DNA from: Chlorops oryzae
Lineage: Eukaryota; Arthropoda; Insecta; Diptera; Chloropidae
Length of the DNA: 64,000 nt
Direction of reading: 5' to 3'
NCBI GenBank assembly: GCA_020466095.1
Contig: CM035806.1
Coordinates: 4,263,363 to 4,327,362 of the forward strand
The notes beneath the pieces were generated by a model. It did no database searches. It was not told the origin of the DNA and worked only from the letters and a program-made list of their open reading frames with translations. Made by a program: the position numbers and the translations under genes. Of this stretch, positions 1 to 10,680 are shown in pieces (the stretch's first letter is position 1; the number at the start of each line of letters is the position of its first letter).

Positions 1-65
1 TAGTTTCTCACCTCTACAAGAAAAAGAAAGAAAAGAAAAATAGAAATTTTCCATAAGAGCGAAAG

Positions 66-1309
66 ATGTCGGCGGAAAAAGAGAAAACCGTTGAAAATAT
101 GGTACGTAATGGAGGAAAAACAATTGTATTATTCAGAACAATTGACGATCTATATGGATTAAATGAAATAAAGTCGGGCATTGCATTATTTGCAAGAATA
201 ATTTGTTTTCAATTAGTTGAGCGTGTCACTTTGCGCTTCCTTTCTCCCATTCGTAGTAAACATGGCGGCGTCAGTAGATTTTCTCTACACGTTAAAAAAA
301 AAGTCAAGGCAGATTTTGTGTATCAAGCTAATGTGTTTTACGCGAAGTATGGAAATCGTGATCTTGATTTTTGGAGTTTTCTTTTTCTTTTTCTCGGTTA
401 ATTGTGCATTGCGGATAATGAAAAGTGTCAATTGGAATTCGGAGTGTCTTTTGTCGCAGTGTATTCTGCATTTCTTTTCGGACTTGTGTTTGTTTTGTAG
501 TTTGTTGCGTACAGATTTTCGCGCGCGCCTTTCTTTCGTTGAAGTTTGGTGTGAATGAGTGGATAGAGAAATAAGGCGATGTGCTTATATGTGTGTGCGG
601 CCAAGAATAGCAGCACAGAGAGAATCGGAAAAACAAAAAAAAATATAAAACAAGATACGACATAACCATACACATTATTTTGATCTATATCAATTTATTA
701 TTTTTACGTTATGCAGGAAGAAATAAAAAGCGCTAAAGTCGAGGATGAAGCCGTAGCTTCTGAGAAGCCAAAAGCAGAAAATGAAGAAAAGGAAAATGGT
801 GATAAGGAAGCTGCAACAACGGAAGATTCTGATAAGAAACCAAAAACCCAAAATGCAGGTGAGAGCTTTCAATTGTCCAATTCCGATTAAATCAAGTTAG
901 CTCCCTATTTGAAAAAATTTTATAGCCATACGGTGACATATTTAATTTAGCCGACGCTTATGCTTATAGCGTCGATGGTAAAGCAAGCTAAAGCGATGGT
1001 ATAATGCGTTTTCAATGATAGGCGGGGCGGTTCAAAACCTGCGCTGGGTCTTTCAAAAAAAAAAAAAAAAGCTTTTTTCTATTTCCGGTCATCCTTGTGT
1101 CTAAATGCTTCTGACAGATTTTAAAATGTTTGACGCATTGTTCAAATCAAGGTACATAAAAAAGTTCGTTTTTCATAGTTTATCTCGTCCTCGTCATATG
1201 GGATTGGTAAACTTCCCAAGCATGAATACATTTCTTTTTTTGGAGCTTTTATAAGATAAAATTCAATCATTTTGTTTTTAGTTGTATCCTTAAACTCCAT
1301 GAAAAACGC

Positions 1310-1346
<37 letters not shown>

Positions 1347-2556
1347 TTTTTATGGTAGAACCTATATACTCGTATTCTTTAAGTTTCTCGGCTACGGTAC
1401 TACAGAGCTTTCAACACCCTTATGCAAACTAGCCTCTAAGGAGGTAAGCAGAATCAAAACGATTTTGTTTGGAACACTAGCGTTCGACATCGTCCATGTG
1501 ATAAATACACTCCCTAAAGGAAGATTGGTGCCATGGCGAGTAGTCCTCCAGTATAGGAAAAAGAACTAGTGCACGTGCCACCTAACTAGTGGCATGATCA
1601 ATTCTCCGCGCGGGCGATAAAATTTGGAAGAAAGGTATAATTCGAAACTTCAAAAAATGTAAAGGAAGAAAAACGCTTGCAACAAACTCTTAAAAATTCC
1701 TCATAGGTTTTAAATTTGAACTATTAATTCAACAAAAAATAATTCGGCATTCGTTCTGGAATTGAACCTGGGCCCTTCGGACTATGAGGCGCACGCACTA
1801 CTCACTCTGAGCTATGACAGCCCGGACCGCTCCCCATTCTATTAACGAAGCATGCCAAATGCACTGGATTGGCCCCGTTGTCACTACATCTGCAACAGTT
1901 CAAACGCGAGTTTCGATTTTCGAAGGACACCTTCGTGTTAAATTTGCATTGGTGGGGAAATTGTGAGCAAGTAGTACTGTTGATTTGGGGAGACCTTAAA
2001 CGATTGAAGATATAATCTGATTATTGATTTAATCCATAAGATATTAATTTAATCTGAAGATTCGTTGGAATTAAGAAATTGCGATAGCCAAATAATCTGT
2101 GATATCAATCCAGGACGTATTTTCGAGATTAATGTCGAAAATTCAAATAATCAAAAAAAATCCCGATTTAATTTTAGATTATTTGTTGAATTGAACTTTC
2201 TTTGGATTATTTGAGGTTAGATTTCTGATTTGGTATAAGGGACTATTTATTGAAGCATTGTTCGAATATTGATTATTAATGTATATTCAATCTGTAAGTT
2301 AATAACATTTCGATTTTCAAGTTTACATATCGGTAATTAATTCATTATAAATATTCATATTACATGTTGATTTGGGGAGTAGTTGAAGGGTACTTCTGCA
2401 GTATTTAAACCCCAAAAAATTAGGTAAATCGGGGATGCGATATCGGCTATTCGTGGCTAAATCAAAAAAATCGAATGGATTATTGTTCAATGGGTCTGTC
2501 GATATCATCCTTACCAGAATAAATTAATTTCATTTAAAAATAGGCTGACTTTAGAG

Positions 2557-2600
<44 letters not shown>

Positions 2601-2826
2601 GTAAAAAATCTACTTCAGATAGCTATTTTTTAGAAGATAATTTATAACTTTCAAAGCGGTATTGTTTGCAGGACGTTCACCATTGTAAAAATGACGTTTT
2701 GAGAAAAATGCGAACAAGTTTCATAGGGCGCGTTGGTGATTATGGGCTGCAGTATTTTGATTACTGAAAATTTCGGTCCGATTTTTTCACAGCATATCCT
2801 CACAATAGGTGTTACTATGGAAATAT

Positions 2827-2862
<36 letters not shown>

Positions 2863-5441
2863 AAAGTGGTCACACCAGAATAACCCCGTAAAGGAATACA
2901 AATTTATAACTTTTGAATTTATCTTATAATAAATACAGATACCAAATCACCAGAAAAGATTAGTGAAACTGCGTCCGATGATGAAAAGTCAAAAGCCAAA
3001 AAGCCACCAACGAAAGCTGAGGCGGCCGCCTCTGTCGACGAAGCTAAAGATGAGAAAGAGGAGGGTGCTTCAGTTTCAAAGAAGAACGATGAAAAGGACA
3101 CAAATTCCAAAGATGAGGATAAGTCTGAGGTCAAGGAAAAAAATGGTACTGTTAACGCAGAGAAGAAGAAACCCGCTAAGGCAAACGATAAAGATAAAGA
3201 TAAAGATAAAGATGCTGATGAAGATGCTAAAAGCGAAGAAGAGAATAAAGAGGACGATGATGAAAATGTTGTTGCATTAGCTGAAATCGACAAGATCAAT
3301 GAAAACATCAATAAAACACGCGTGGATGGGTTACAAACCCTGCATGCTGTACGTCAAGAACAACTGGCAATTGTATATTCCGGATAGAGAATAACGTATT
3401 TTCTTTTTATCTTACAGATTTGCTTTGGTTATAATGGTAAAAATAATGTGGTTAAAAAAAATTTACGTTCTTTTGCCGGTTTCGAATTCGAGAAGGATTC
3501 TAGTGAATACAAGAAAAAGTTTGAAGCTATTAAGAAAACGGAGGCTAAAGCACTCAAAGGCATGTGTGAGATACTCTCATTGGATCGTAAAGGTTTGTGT
3601 TGCCACCGTTTATAGATTGATAGATTGATGATGATATTGAAGAAACTGGGCCATTGAAACTATCGATGATGTCTTATGTTTGAATTTTGAAAGGTTCCAA
3701 GGATGAGGTCGCAAATAGAATTTTAAAATTCTTAATGGAGCCCGATGAGTCACTCTGTGTTGATGCTGTCGAAGAGGATGAGGAAATGGAAGATGATGAG
3801 GACGCCGAAGAGGAAGAGCCGGAAAAAGAGGAAGAAGAAAAAACTCGCAAACGCACCAAGGCTCCAAGTGGACGTGGAGCACCACGTAATTCAAGTGGTC
3901 GGCCAAAACGTTCGACGGCAGGAAAGAGTAAATGATTCTATCGAGGATAATCAGGTAGCGTTCTACAATAAAAATTTCTTTTTTGATTTTCAGAAATGTC
4001 GGCCTATGTTGATTTCTCAAGCTCTGAAGAAAGTGAGCACAAAGTTGTTCCAACAAAGCGAAGGCGTAATGCTGATTCAGAGTCCGGGTCTGATGTAAGA
4101 TAATTCTTCATACTTTATTGTAGATGATTATTTATTTTGAATCTATTACCGTAATTAGTATAACCCATCCGGTGGAAATTCCGATTCGGATGGTGGTCGT
4201 GGACGCAAAGCACCAGCAAGAGCTGGACGTGGAAGACCGGCACGGAATAGTCGAAGAAAAAATTCAGATTCCGAAGAAGAAGAATCCGAACTCTCAGATG
4301 CGGATAGTGACGTAAGCAAGCAAGACTTCTTTTCCAGAAATTCGTATTGCATTCATTTATTTTCCTAAAAAAAAAAAAAAAAAAAAAAAAGGTGCCTAAG
4401 CGTAAACGTGCTTCAACCGCATCCGGAGCAGGAGGTAAACGTGGTCGTCCATCTGCAGCCGGTAAGCGCGGTCGTGGTCGTGCCGCGGCTGCAAGCTCTC
4501 GTAAGCGTAAGGACTCTGAGAGTGAAGAGGAAATGTCTGAAGATGAAGATGAAGAAGAGCTATCCGACTTTGGCAGTGATCAGAGCGATGTATTAATGTT
4601 TTTTTTTTTTTTTTTTATAATCCTTAGACGATTTTTGATATCATTTATGTTACAGGATGAGGAAACTTCAAAAAAGAATAAAAAACCTACTCCTACGAAA
4701 AATAGTAAAGCTGTCAGCAAAGCTAAAACGCCTGTTAAAGGTGAGTTGGATTGACTCTCATCAAATACTTTCATAATCACCCCTATTATGATTGTCGACT
4801 ACTGATAGAGAATCGAAAAATTTCTATCGTCGACTAAAATTTTTCATTTTCTAGTATGTGGAAAATTAAAATTTTTTGTCGAACATAGAACTTTTTCGAT
4901 TCTCTATCAGTAGTCGACAATCATAATAGGGCTGAATGTTGATCTTTACGAGATATTCAAGAGGCCCGCTTAGCTGCAATATACCTACATATATGCTTTT
5001 ATGTATTCCACCATCTCTCTTACAGGAGGCCGACCGAAGAAGCCCAAGCAAGATTCGTCTGAGGATGAGAAAGATGAAAGTGATGAGGATGAACCGCTCA
5101 CTAAGAAGGGAAAAACATTCCCCACGGTAAGAAAGAACAAAAAAAAAAAAAAAAAAAAAAATTATAGAAAAGATTTCATTGTTTTTGTTTTCTCTTTTCG
5201 AAGGACGAACAAATTCGCAATTATGTTAAGGAAATTTTAGATAAGGCCAATCTCGAAGAGATTACAATGAAAACTGTTTGTAAACAAGTGTATGCAAAAT
5301 ATCCTGAATTCGATTTGACCGAAAAGAAGGATTTCATAAAGGCAACAGTCAAAGCGGTGAGCAAAGCTTAAAATAAACAAAATCGAATTTGTGAATACTT
5401 TGATATTAATTTTTCTTTTAATTTAGTTGATTGCTGCATAA
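66..5441 (+). CDS. Dek: DEK chromatin-associated protein, 12 exons
   Basis: DEK binds DNA and histones, modulates chromatin folding and associates with spliced mRNPs in the nucleus. Exons inferred from GT/AG and phase: 66-101, 717-858, 2939-3348, 3418-3592, 3694-3927, 3994-4094, 4159-4311, 4392-4589, 4656-4740, 5026-5126, 5204-5356, 5427-5441; total 1803 nt, 600 aa. The first third is Glu/Lys-rich. Exons 4-5 encode the SAP-containing core (NLRSFAGFEFEKDSSEYKKK, then GMCEILSLDRKG and NRILKFLMEPDE), followed by alternating acidic and basic GRGRP-like stretches. The last two exons hold the DEK C-terminal domain (IRNYVKEILDKANLEEITMK). It is longer than human DEK (375 aa) because of the low-complexity parts. 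Intron 2 is 2.1 kb and carries two tRNA-like repeats; intron 9 carries a MITE. The start is the first ATG in the exon, immediately followed by a GTACGT donor after codon 12. Confidence 0.93.
950..1070 (+). repeat. tRNA-like SINE candidate with A tail (Dek intron 2)
   Basis: A Pol III B-box match, GGTTCAAAACC, at 1029-1039 follows a weak A-box-like stretch (TAGCGTCGATGG) about 60 nt upstream and ends in a 16-A run at 1055-1070. The order A-box, B-box, A tail is that of a tRNA-derived SINE. No flanking duplication was confirmed. Confidence 0.4.
1741..1835 (-). repeat. tRNA-like SINE head (Dek intron 2)
   Basis: Read on the minus strand, the stretch has an A-box-like TAGCTCAGAGTGAGTAG, then a B-box GGTTCAATTCC (plus-strand 1758-1768). 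The spacing fits a tRNA-derived promoter. It could be a SINE or a degenerate tRNA pseudogene; no cloverleaf was established. Confidence 0.5.
4781..4931. mobile_element. MITE with perfect 40 bp terminal inverted repeats in Dek intron 9
   Basis: Bases 4781-4820 and 4892-4931 are perfect reverse complements over 40 bp (outer end CCCTATTATGATTGTCGACT). The 71 bp middle is AT-rich and itself partly palindromic. There is no coding capacity and I see no obvious target duplication, so the superfamily is undetermined. It sits inside the intron without touching the donor at 4741 or the acceptor at 5025. Confidence 0.8.
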
Positions 5442-7793
5442 AGGTGCGTGGGACAAGTTGAAAAAGCGCACAGCGACTAAAAAAAAGTGCGATCCATCAA
5501 AACAGAAATCATCTAAGTCAATGTGTGGACACGTTGGATTTGCTATTGTCGATTGCTATAATATATGCAAGAATTTAAGTTAAGCACTTGAAGGATACAC
5601 ACTCCATTCATTCTTTATTACACACGAACTCTGCCTTCTGTTCTTCTACATTTTTGCAGTTGAAATGAGTAATTATTATATCGTAATTTTTCTCTTTGTT
5701 TGAGCTTTTTTTTTATACTTTGGTTTTACTACGAAAAGGAATAAATTCCAACAATTTCCCGTATCAGTACAAAAAAAAAAAAAAAAAAATAATAATAAAA
5801 ATAAAGTAAAAATAAAAAAATGAATGAAAATATAAATTTAAACTGCTAAAAATATTTGTTAAAATTTCGGAATGCTTTGTATCATTTTTTCCCACTTTAA
5901 TTCCTTTTCGCCTTATCATTTTTCTAATGCATAATGCATTGACATTTAATTGTAAAATAATGAAAGGAGAATAACATTTTCAAAAAAGCACCAATTGTAA
6001 ATGTACATGTACTATGTACATACAATTTATATGTATGTATTTTTGACGAGAAAGATAAACTATTAAAAAGAACCTGTAAAAAAAAAAAAGATATTGAAAA
6101 CCCATTTCCTTGTTTACTTACCTATAAATTTTAATTTTCCTTATTTTCAGTTTTTTTTTTCTGTTAATTTTTTTTTCCTACCTTTAAAAATCAAACTTAA
6201 TATTTGTTTCTAATATTCTAAATTAATGTTTTTAGTCCAACGTACAGTGCGACGACAGTTTTCCTGTTTATGTCCAGGGCCAAACCCCAAATATTTAAAT
6301 TGAGCTCGTAAAAGTATAAATGTACATATTTGGAATATTTCTAATTATGAAGCTCAGTTATTTTCTTGAAATCACGCCTATTTATATACATTTTCAAAAA
6401 TATATCAGAGAACTTCATTTATAATATAATAGATAGAAGTGAACCTCAAGGAAAACATATTAAAAAAATTTTTTATTTAAATATTGACATACATGCTTTT
6501 ACCGCTCAATTGAAATATATATGTGGCTGCCCTGTTTATGACAAATAAATGCCTTTAAAAGAAATCCGTCAGAAATGGTAATTTTAAAATATTTTTCAAA
6601 GGATAAAAGACTTGCCCTATAATTTAAATAATCCTCGGTTATAATTTGAAATTATTTCCCAGGGCAATCGAGATTTTTTTTTTTTTTTGGATGAGTGTAA
6701 ATATTTAAAAATATATATATATATATATAAGTTTAATAAATGGGCTTACTTCCAACTCTTACAATATCCAAACCACGCTTTTAAGTCGGGTAACGAATAA
6801 ACAATGCATTTTATTCACCAAGCATTTCGACAGTTTAGTTTGAAATATCAATTTACAATATTCCTTTCAATTGGTGTTTATCCATTAAATGAAAGATTCA
6901 CGAAAGGATCCATTAATATTCAATGCAGGCCTCGTCGCACTGTGGGTCGATACGAATTTACGAACAAAAGAATTTTGTTTTTTTTTGCAATAAATAGAAG
7001 CATACATGTTTGCATATGAGCTGAACTATTCAGCACACTTATACATTGTAATTAGGGTTCACAATTTTTCATAACTCATTTATATTATGAAAAATGGAAA
7101 CCGCTAAAATCGAAATATTGACGACTCCGATGTAATTTTTGGTCTACCGATTTCTTTTTCCATACAATACGGAATATGAAACATAACAGCCGTTAAAAGA
7201 ATCACACAAGAACATTACAGACAGTAAATAAAAACGTAAAGTAAAAAAAAAACTTAGCTTGCTCCTTTTTATAGGAAAAGATATTTAACGCAAACTCTTG
7301 AGATATTGCAGACATAATTAGAAATAATTAGATATTATATTGCAAAATTGCTATGAGAATATGCCCATAGCACGCTACAAGCCGTCATCAAAAAATCATT
7401 TCTTAAATGAACCATAAGCTATAAAATTAAATCAATTGATGAATTTTCGTATTTTCATTTTATTGATCCTCGGGTCTATATCATCACTCAATATCACAGA
7501 AATCGCAAGAAAATATTAAAATAATTTCAGTGTATTGAAGTCCTTAAAGTTTCATAGTGAATATTTTAATAGATATGAAATTATAAAAAAAAAAAGTAAA
7601 TATTTTTGTCTTAAGTGTTCTTGAATAAAAAAAATTTCAAACTTTTTATGTGTTTACGTCCATATTTGGCATTTCTTTTTTTTTTTTTTACCGAAAATGC
7701 AAAATCGCTACGAAAATCTTCCTGAAAAGCAATTACCGTTTGGAGTCGGCGTTAACCCATATCTTGCACTGTGCATTGGCAAAGATTTAAGTA
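5442..7793. other. Spacer after Dek, no gene recognised
   Basis: The first ~300 nt are probably Dek 3' UTR. The rest is very AT-rich, with A/T homopolymers and a short TA microsatellite near 6710-6728. Open frames here are short and have no recognisable domain. Confidence 0.6.
5750..5755 (+). promoter_or_regulatory. Candidate Dek polyadenylation signal
   Basis: An AATAAA hexamer lies about 310 nt after the Dek stop, followed within 30 nt by a long A run that may be genomic. Other AATAAA-like hexamers occur downstream in this AT-rich stretch, so usage is unproven. Confidence 0.4.
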
Positions 7794-7953
7794 CAGTAGA
7801 GTACGGATAAATGCAACACGTTTTTTTGCTCAAATTCTTGTGCACTTATGCGTTCTTTGCATTAATCCGTGCATATTTTCAGGAGACAGCACTTAAAAAG
7901 GCTTCAAAGCACCTTGCACTTATGAGGTTTTTGCATTTATCCGTAGTTCCCTG
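7794..7953. mobile_element. pogo-like MITE, 160 bp, TA flanks
   Basis: The ends are CAGTAGAGTACGGATAAATG on the left and, inverted, CAGGGAACTACGGATAAATG from the right. The element is bounded by TA on both sides. CAGT-type ends with a TA duplication are typical of pogo/Tigger elements. No coding capacity. Confidence 0.65.
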
Positions 7954-8503
7954 TACTTCAATTCAATATGAAGCGGAATTTATTATTATGCATGACATAA
8001 GGTGACCAATGCATAAGTAGCATGGAACTCCGCTTAGAATACGAACTGATTGATTTAGTGGGTGCTTTCAAAGCTCCGCTTCAAACAAAAGTAATTAGGT
8101 ACTTATTGAACCACCCTCGTCGTACCTTAAACACGTTCCGGAACAATTCCCTTTTGAAGTTCTGTTCGTGGTCAGACAGCAGAACATTTGTTCCGGAACG
8201 ATTTCAAACATTCGTTTATTCGCTTGTTATTTTGACATTTTCTTTTGTTTTACAAAAGCAAAAACAACGCCAATACACCAAGTGGTTGTAAATTTTCAAT
8301 ATATATGACGTCATTTCAGAGCGTTTGAAACTAACAGAAAAATAAATGTTGAAATAATTTTTTATGTAGTAAGGATGTATATTTTGTATGTATAATGCTA
8401 CCAGTTTCATCGATTAGAAGAAGCGAATCCAATTGTTGAATCAAGCACTTATTACTGCATGTAATTAGACCTAAACAATATACAAGTAAAAAAAAATTAT
8501 TAA

Positions 8504-9235
8504 GGGCATGGTATGGTTTTAAAAAATTTTTGGGTTGTTTTTTTTATTTATTTTTTTTCTGAATGTACAACATTTCAAGAGTATTGTGTAAAAATTTCAA
8601 GTAAATCGTACTAAAACTAAAGGAGATACAGCGATTCAAGTGAGTGGACCTTAGTGTAAAAAGTGTAGAAAAAAGAATTTCAAATCGATTTTGTGGAAAA
8701 CGACTTTTTTGAAGTCCGTGAACACGATGCTGCAAAATCTACTTGACCGATCGTTTTAAAATTTTTTTCAATTATTATACACATAAATCAACAGGTATCG
8801 CCGTGGCCCTTTTTTTTTTTTTTATTTTTTTTCCTATTTTAAAATAATAAAGTAACCTCAATTTTTAAGCGAAAATCGCGTTTTTGACTTCAAAACGCTA
8901 CAAAAAAAAAAAAAAAAAAATTATTAAAAAAAATAGGGCCACGGCGATACCTCGGGATACAAATTACCTTTTAAAAACATGTTTCCTTTTTTTTTTCAGA
9001 TGAACCGCTAACCTCTAATCATGTTCACGGCAAACCAACTTTTTTTCGAGGAGCCTCCGGAGAATCGATACCACGTATTTATCTATCGATAATTTCAATT
9101 TTTTTTTTTCCCAAATACACTTAATAAGCATAACTACAACATGTATATGAAGAAAATAAACCAACATTATTCATGTCTCCAAAAAAAAATCATGAAAACA
9201 TGCCTTTTTTTCGGGTTTAAAACCATACCATGCCC
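8504..9235. mobile_element. TTAA-flanked non-autonomous element, copy 1 (732 bp)
   Basis: The inverted ends are GGGCATGGTATGGTTTTAAA and its complement, flanked by TTAA on both sides. A near-identical second copy lies at 54409-55147, including the internal stretches around TTCAAGAGTATTGTGTAAAA and GGAGCCTCCGGAGAATCGAT. Copies differ mainly in poly-A/T length. No transposase is present. TTAA targets suggest mobilisation by a piggyBac-type enzyme, but the GGG ends are not enough to prove that. Confidence 0.85.
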
Positions 9236-10189
9236 TTAAATATTCAAAACCTTTCACATATTTGCAATTAAATCGAAAATCAAACGTCCTTCTCAACACA
9301 ATGGATTTTATTCCCGAGATATTTCAATCTTCTTCCTTTTATTTAACTGCACAATTATGCTCAACTGCGCTCTGAACCGGACTACCAACGAAAACGAATG
9401 AAGCGAAGCCAAAAAAAATCATATTCGTTTTATATAAGGACAGCACAAAGCGTGCCACGCAAAAACGGAAAACAAAAACCCCTCTCCTTGCCTCTTGGGA
9501 TCAGTCCATTAATAACATAAGGGAGATTTTGACCAATTTTTTTTTATACCCCCCTCCCACCATGTAAGCATACATCAGCATAAATTATTCTCCCAATGAA
9601 AGCAAGCTTAAGATTTTTCTTTCCAAACACGAACGAAACATCAAAAGGGAATTCGATAATTGTTGACGGTACGTGTAAACGGGCGCAATGGCGAAAGTAA
9701 ATGAAGCATCTGTCAATACATCTTCCGCCGCCATATTGAATTTTTGCATTGAGAATGACAAGCACAAAGAATGCGCGGACAAAAGCCCTCTCCTTTCCCC
9801 GTATGCTTCTCTGCGATAATTAATTATGCAAATTAATTACTTTGAATTTCACTCAAAAACTCATATTTTTTGACAAACCAATGGAGTTTCCCTACAAATT
9901 ATTTGGGATTTCTGCAAAGAAAACAATCGTTTATTTAAAAAAAACTGATACTACACCACCATATATTTTATTGGCATTTAAGACAATTTTCAAATAAAAA
10001 AAAATTGATTTTGAAATTTTCTTTCAAAATAAATTATCAACTTATTTGCATATGACGGCAAGAACCGATCGTAAAGTTGCTTTCCATTTGAAGTTTCCTT
10101 CGGAAGGGAGACGAACTGCTCTGACACTTCTATTTCGGATGATTACGGAAAATCATATAAGATCTTAATAAGTTATTCTTTGAGACAAT
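9236..10189. other. Spacer, no gene recognised
   Basis: AT-rich unique-looking DNA. A 24 bp stretch at 9662-9685 recurs with one mismatch, inverted, at 48834-48857, so part of this block is probably repeat-derived. Open frames around 9544-9782 show no conserved domain. Confidence 0.5.
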
Positions 10190-10350
10190 AGGGGTATTCA
10201 CAAAGGCGTCGGAAAATTGGAAAGTCGAAAAATCGGGAATTTTTAACTGCTTAAAAAGTTGTGCAAGATACAAAAAAAAAAGTTTAAAAAATTTAAAGTC
10301 TCATTTTTCCGACTTTCCAACGTTTTTAGCACGCTTTTGTGAATACCCCT
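10190..10350. mobile_element. MITE, 161 bp, AGGGGTATTCACAAA ends
   Basis: The left end AGGGGTATTCACAAAGGCGT matches the inverted right end AGGGGTATTCACAAAAGCGT except for one base. The interior is AT-rich with a further imperfect palindrome. Flanking AAT occurs on both sides and may be the target duplication. Confidence 0.7.
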
Positions 10351-10360
10351 AATAATCAGC

Positions 10361-10680
10361 CCTATTTTAAATGAATATTCCCCGGGAATTTTTTCCCTAG
10401 AAGTTTTTCTCCGCATCAATAAACGGTTGAACGTATTCGCTCTTAAAAATTTTCGAAATTCTTACCCCCTTTATATTTCCCGCCCAATTAACTTAGAATA
10501 GTGGGACTCATGCAGCTTCGAAATTGTGATAAAATTTGTCACCAACTGTCAAAATTTATATGAAAACTTACGATGGGAAAAGTTGCGAAGGCATTTGCGA
10601 AGCTGCATAAGTACCACTAATGAATATTTTTTTTAAATCCTCAGGGGAAAATTCCCCGGGAATATTCATTTAAAATTAGG
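10361..10680. mobile_element. MITE, 320 bp, CCTATTTTAAATGAATATTC ends
   Basis: The left end CCTATTTTAAATGAATATTC is answered at the right by its reverse complement with one extra base, continuing into CCCCGGGAA on both arms. It lies 10 bp from the preceding MITE. It has no coding capacity and no assigned superfamily. Confidence 0.7.

Noticed and set aside
2919..3311. Minus-strand Ser-rich 130-codon frame
   Set aside because: Antisense of the Glu/Lys-rich Dek exon 3; composition explains it.
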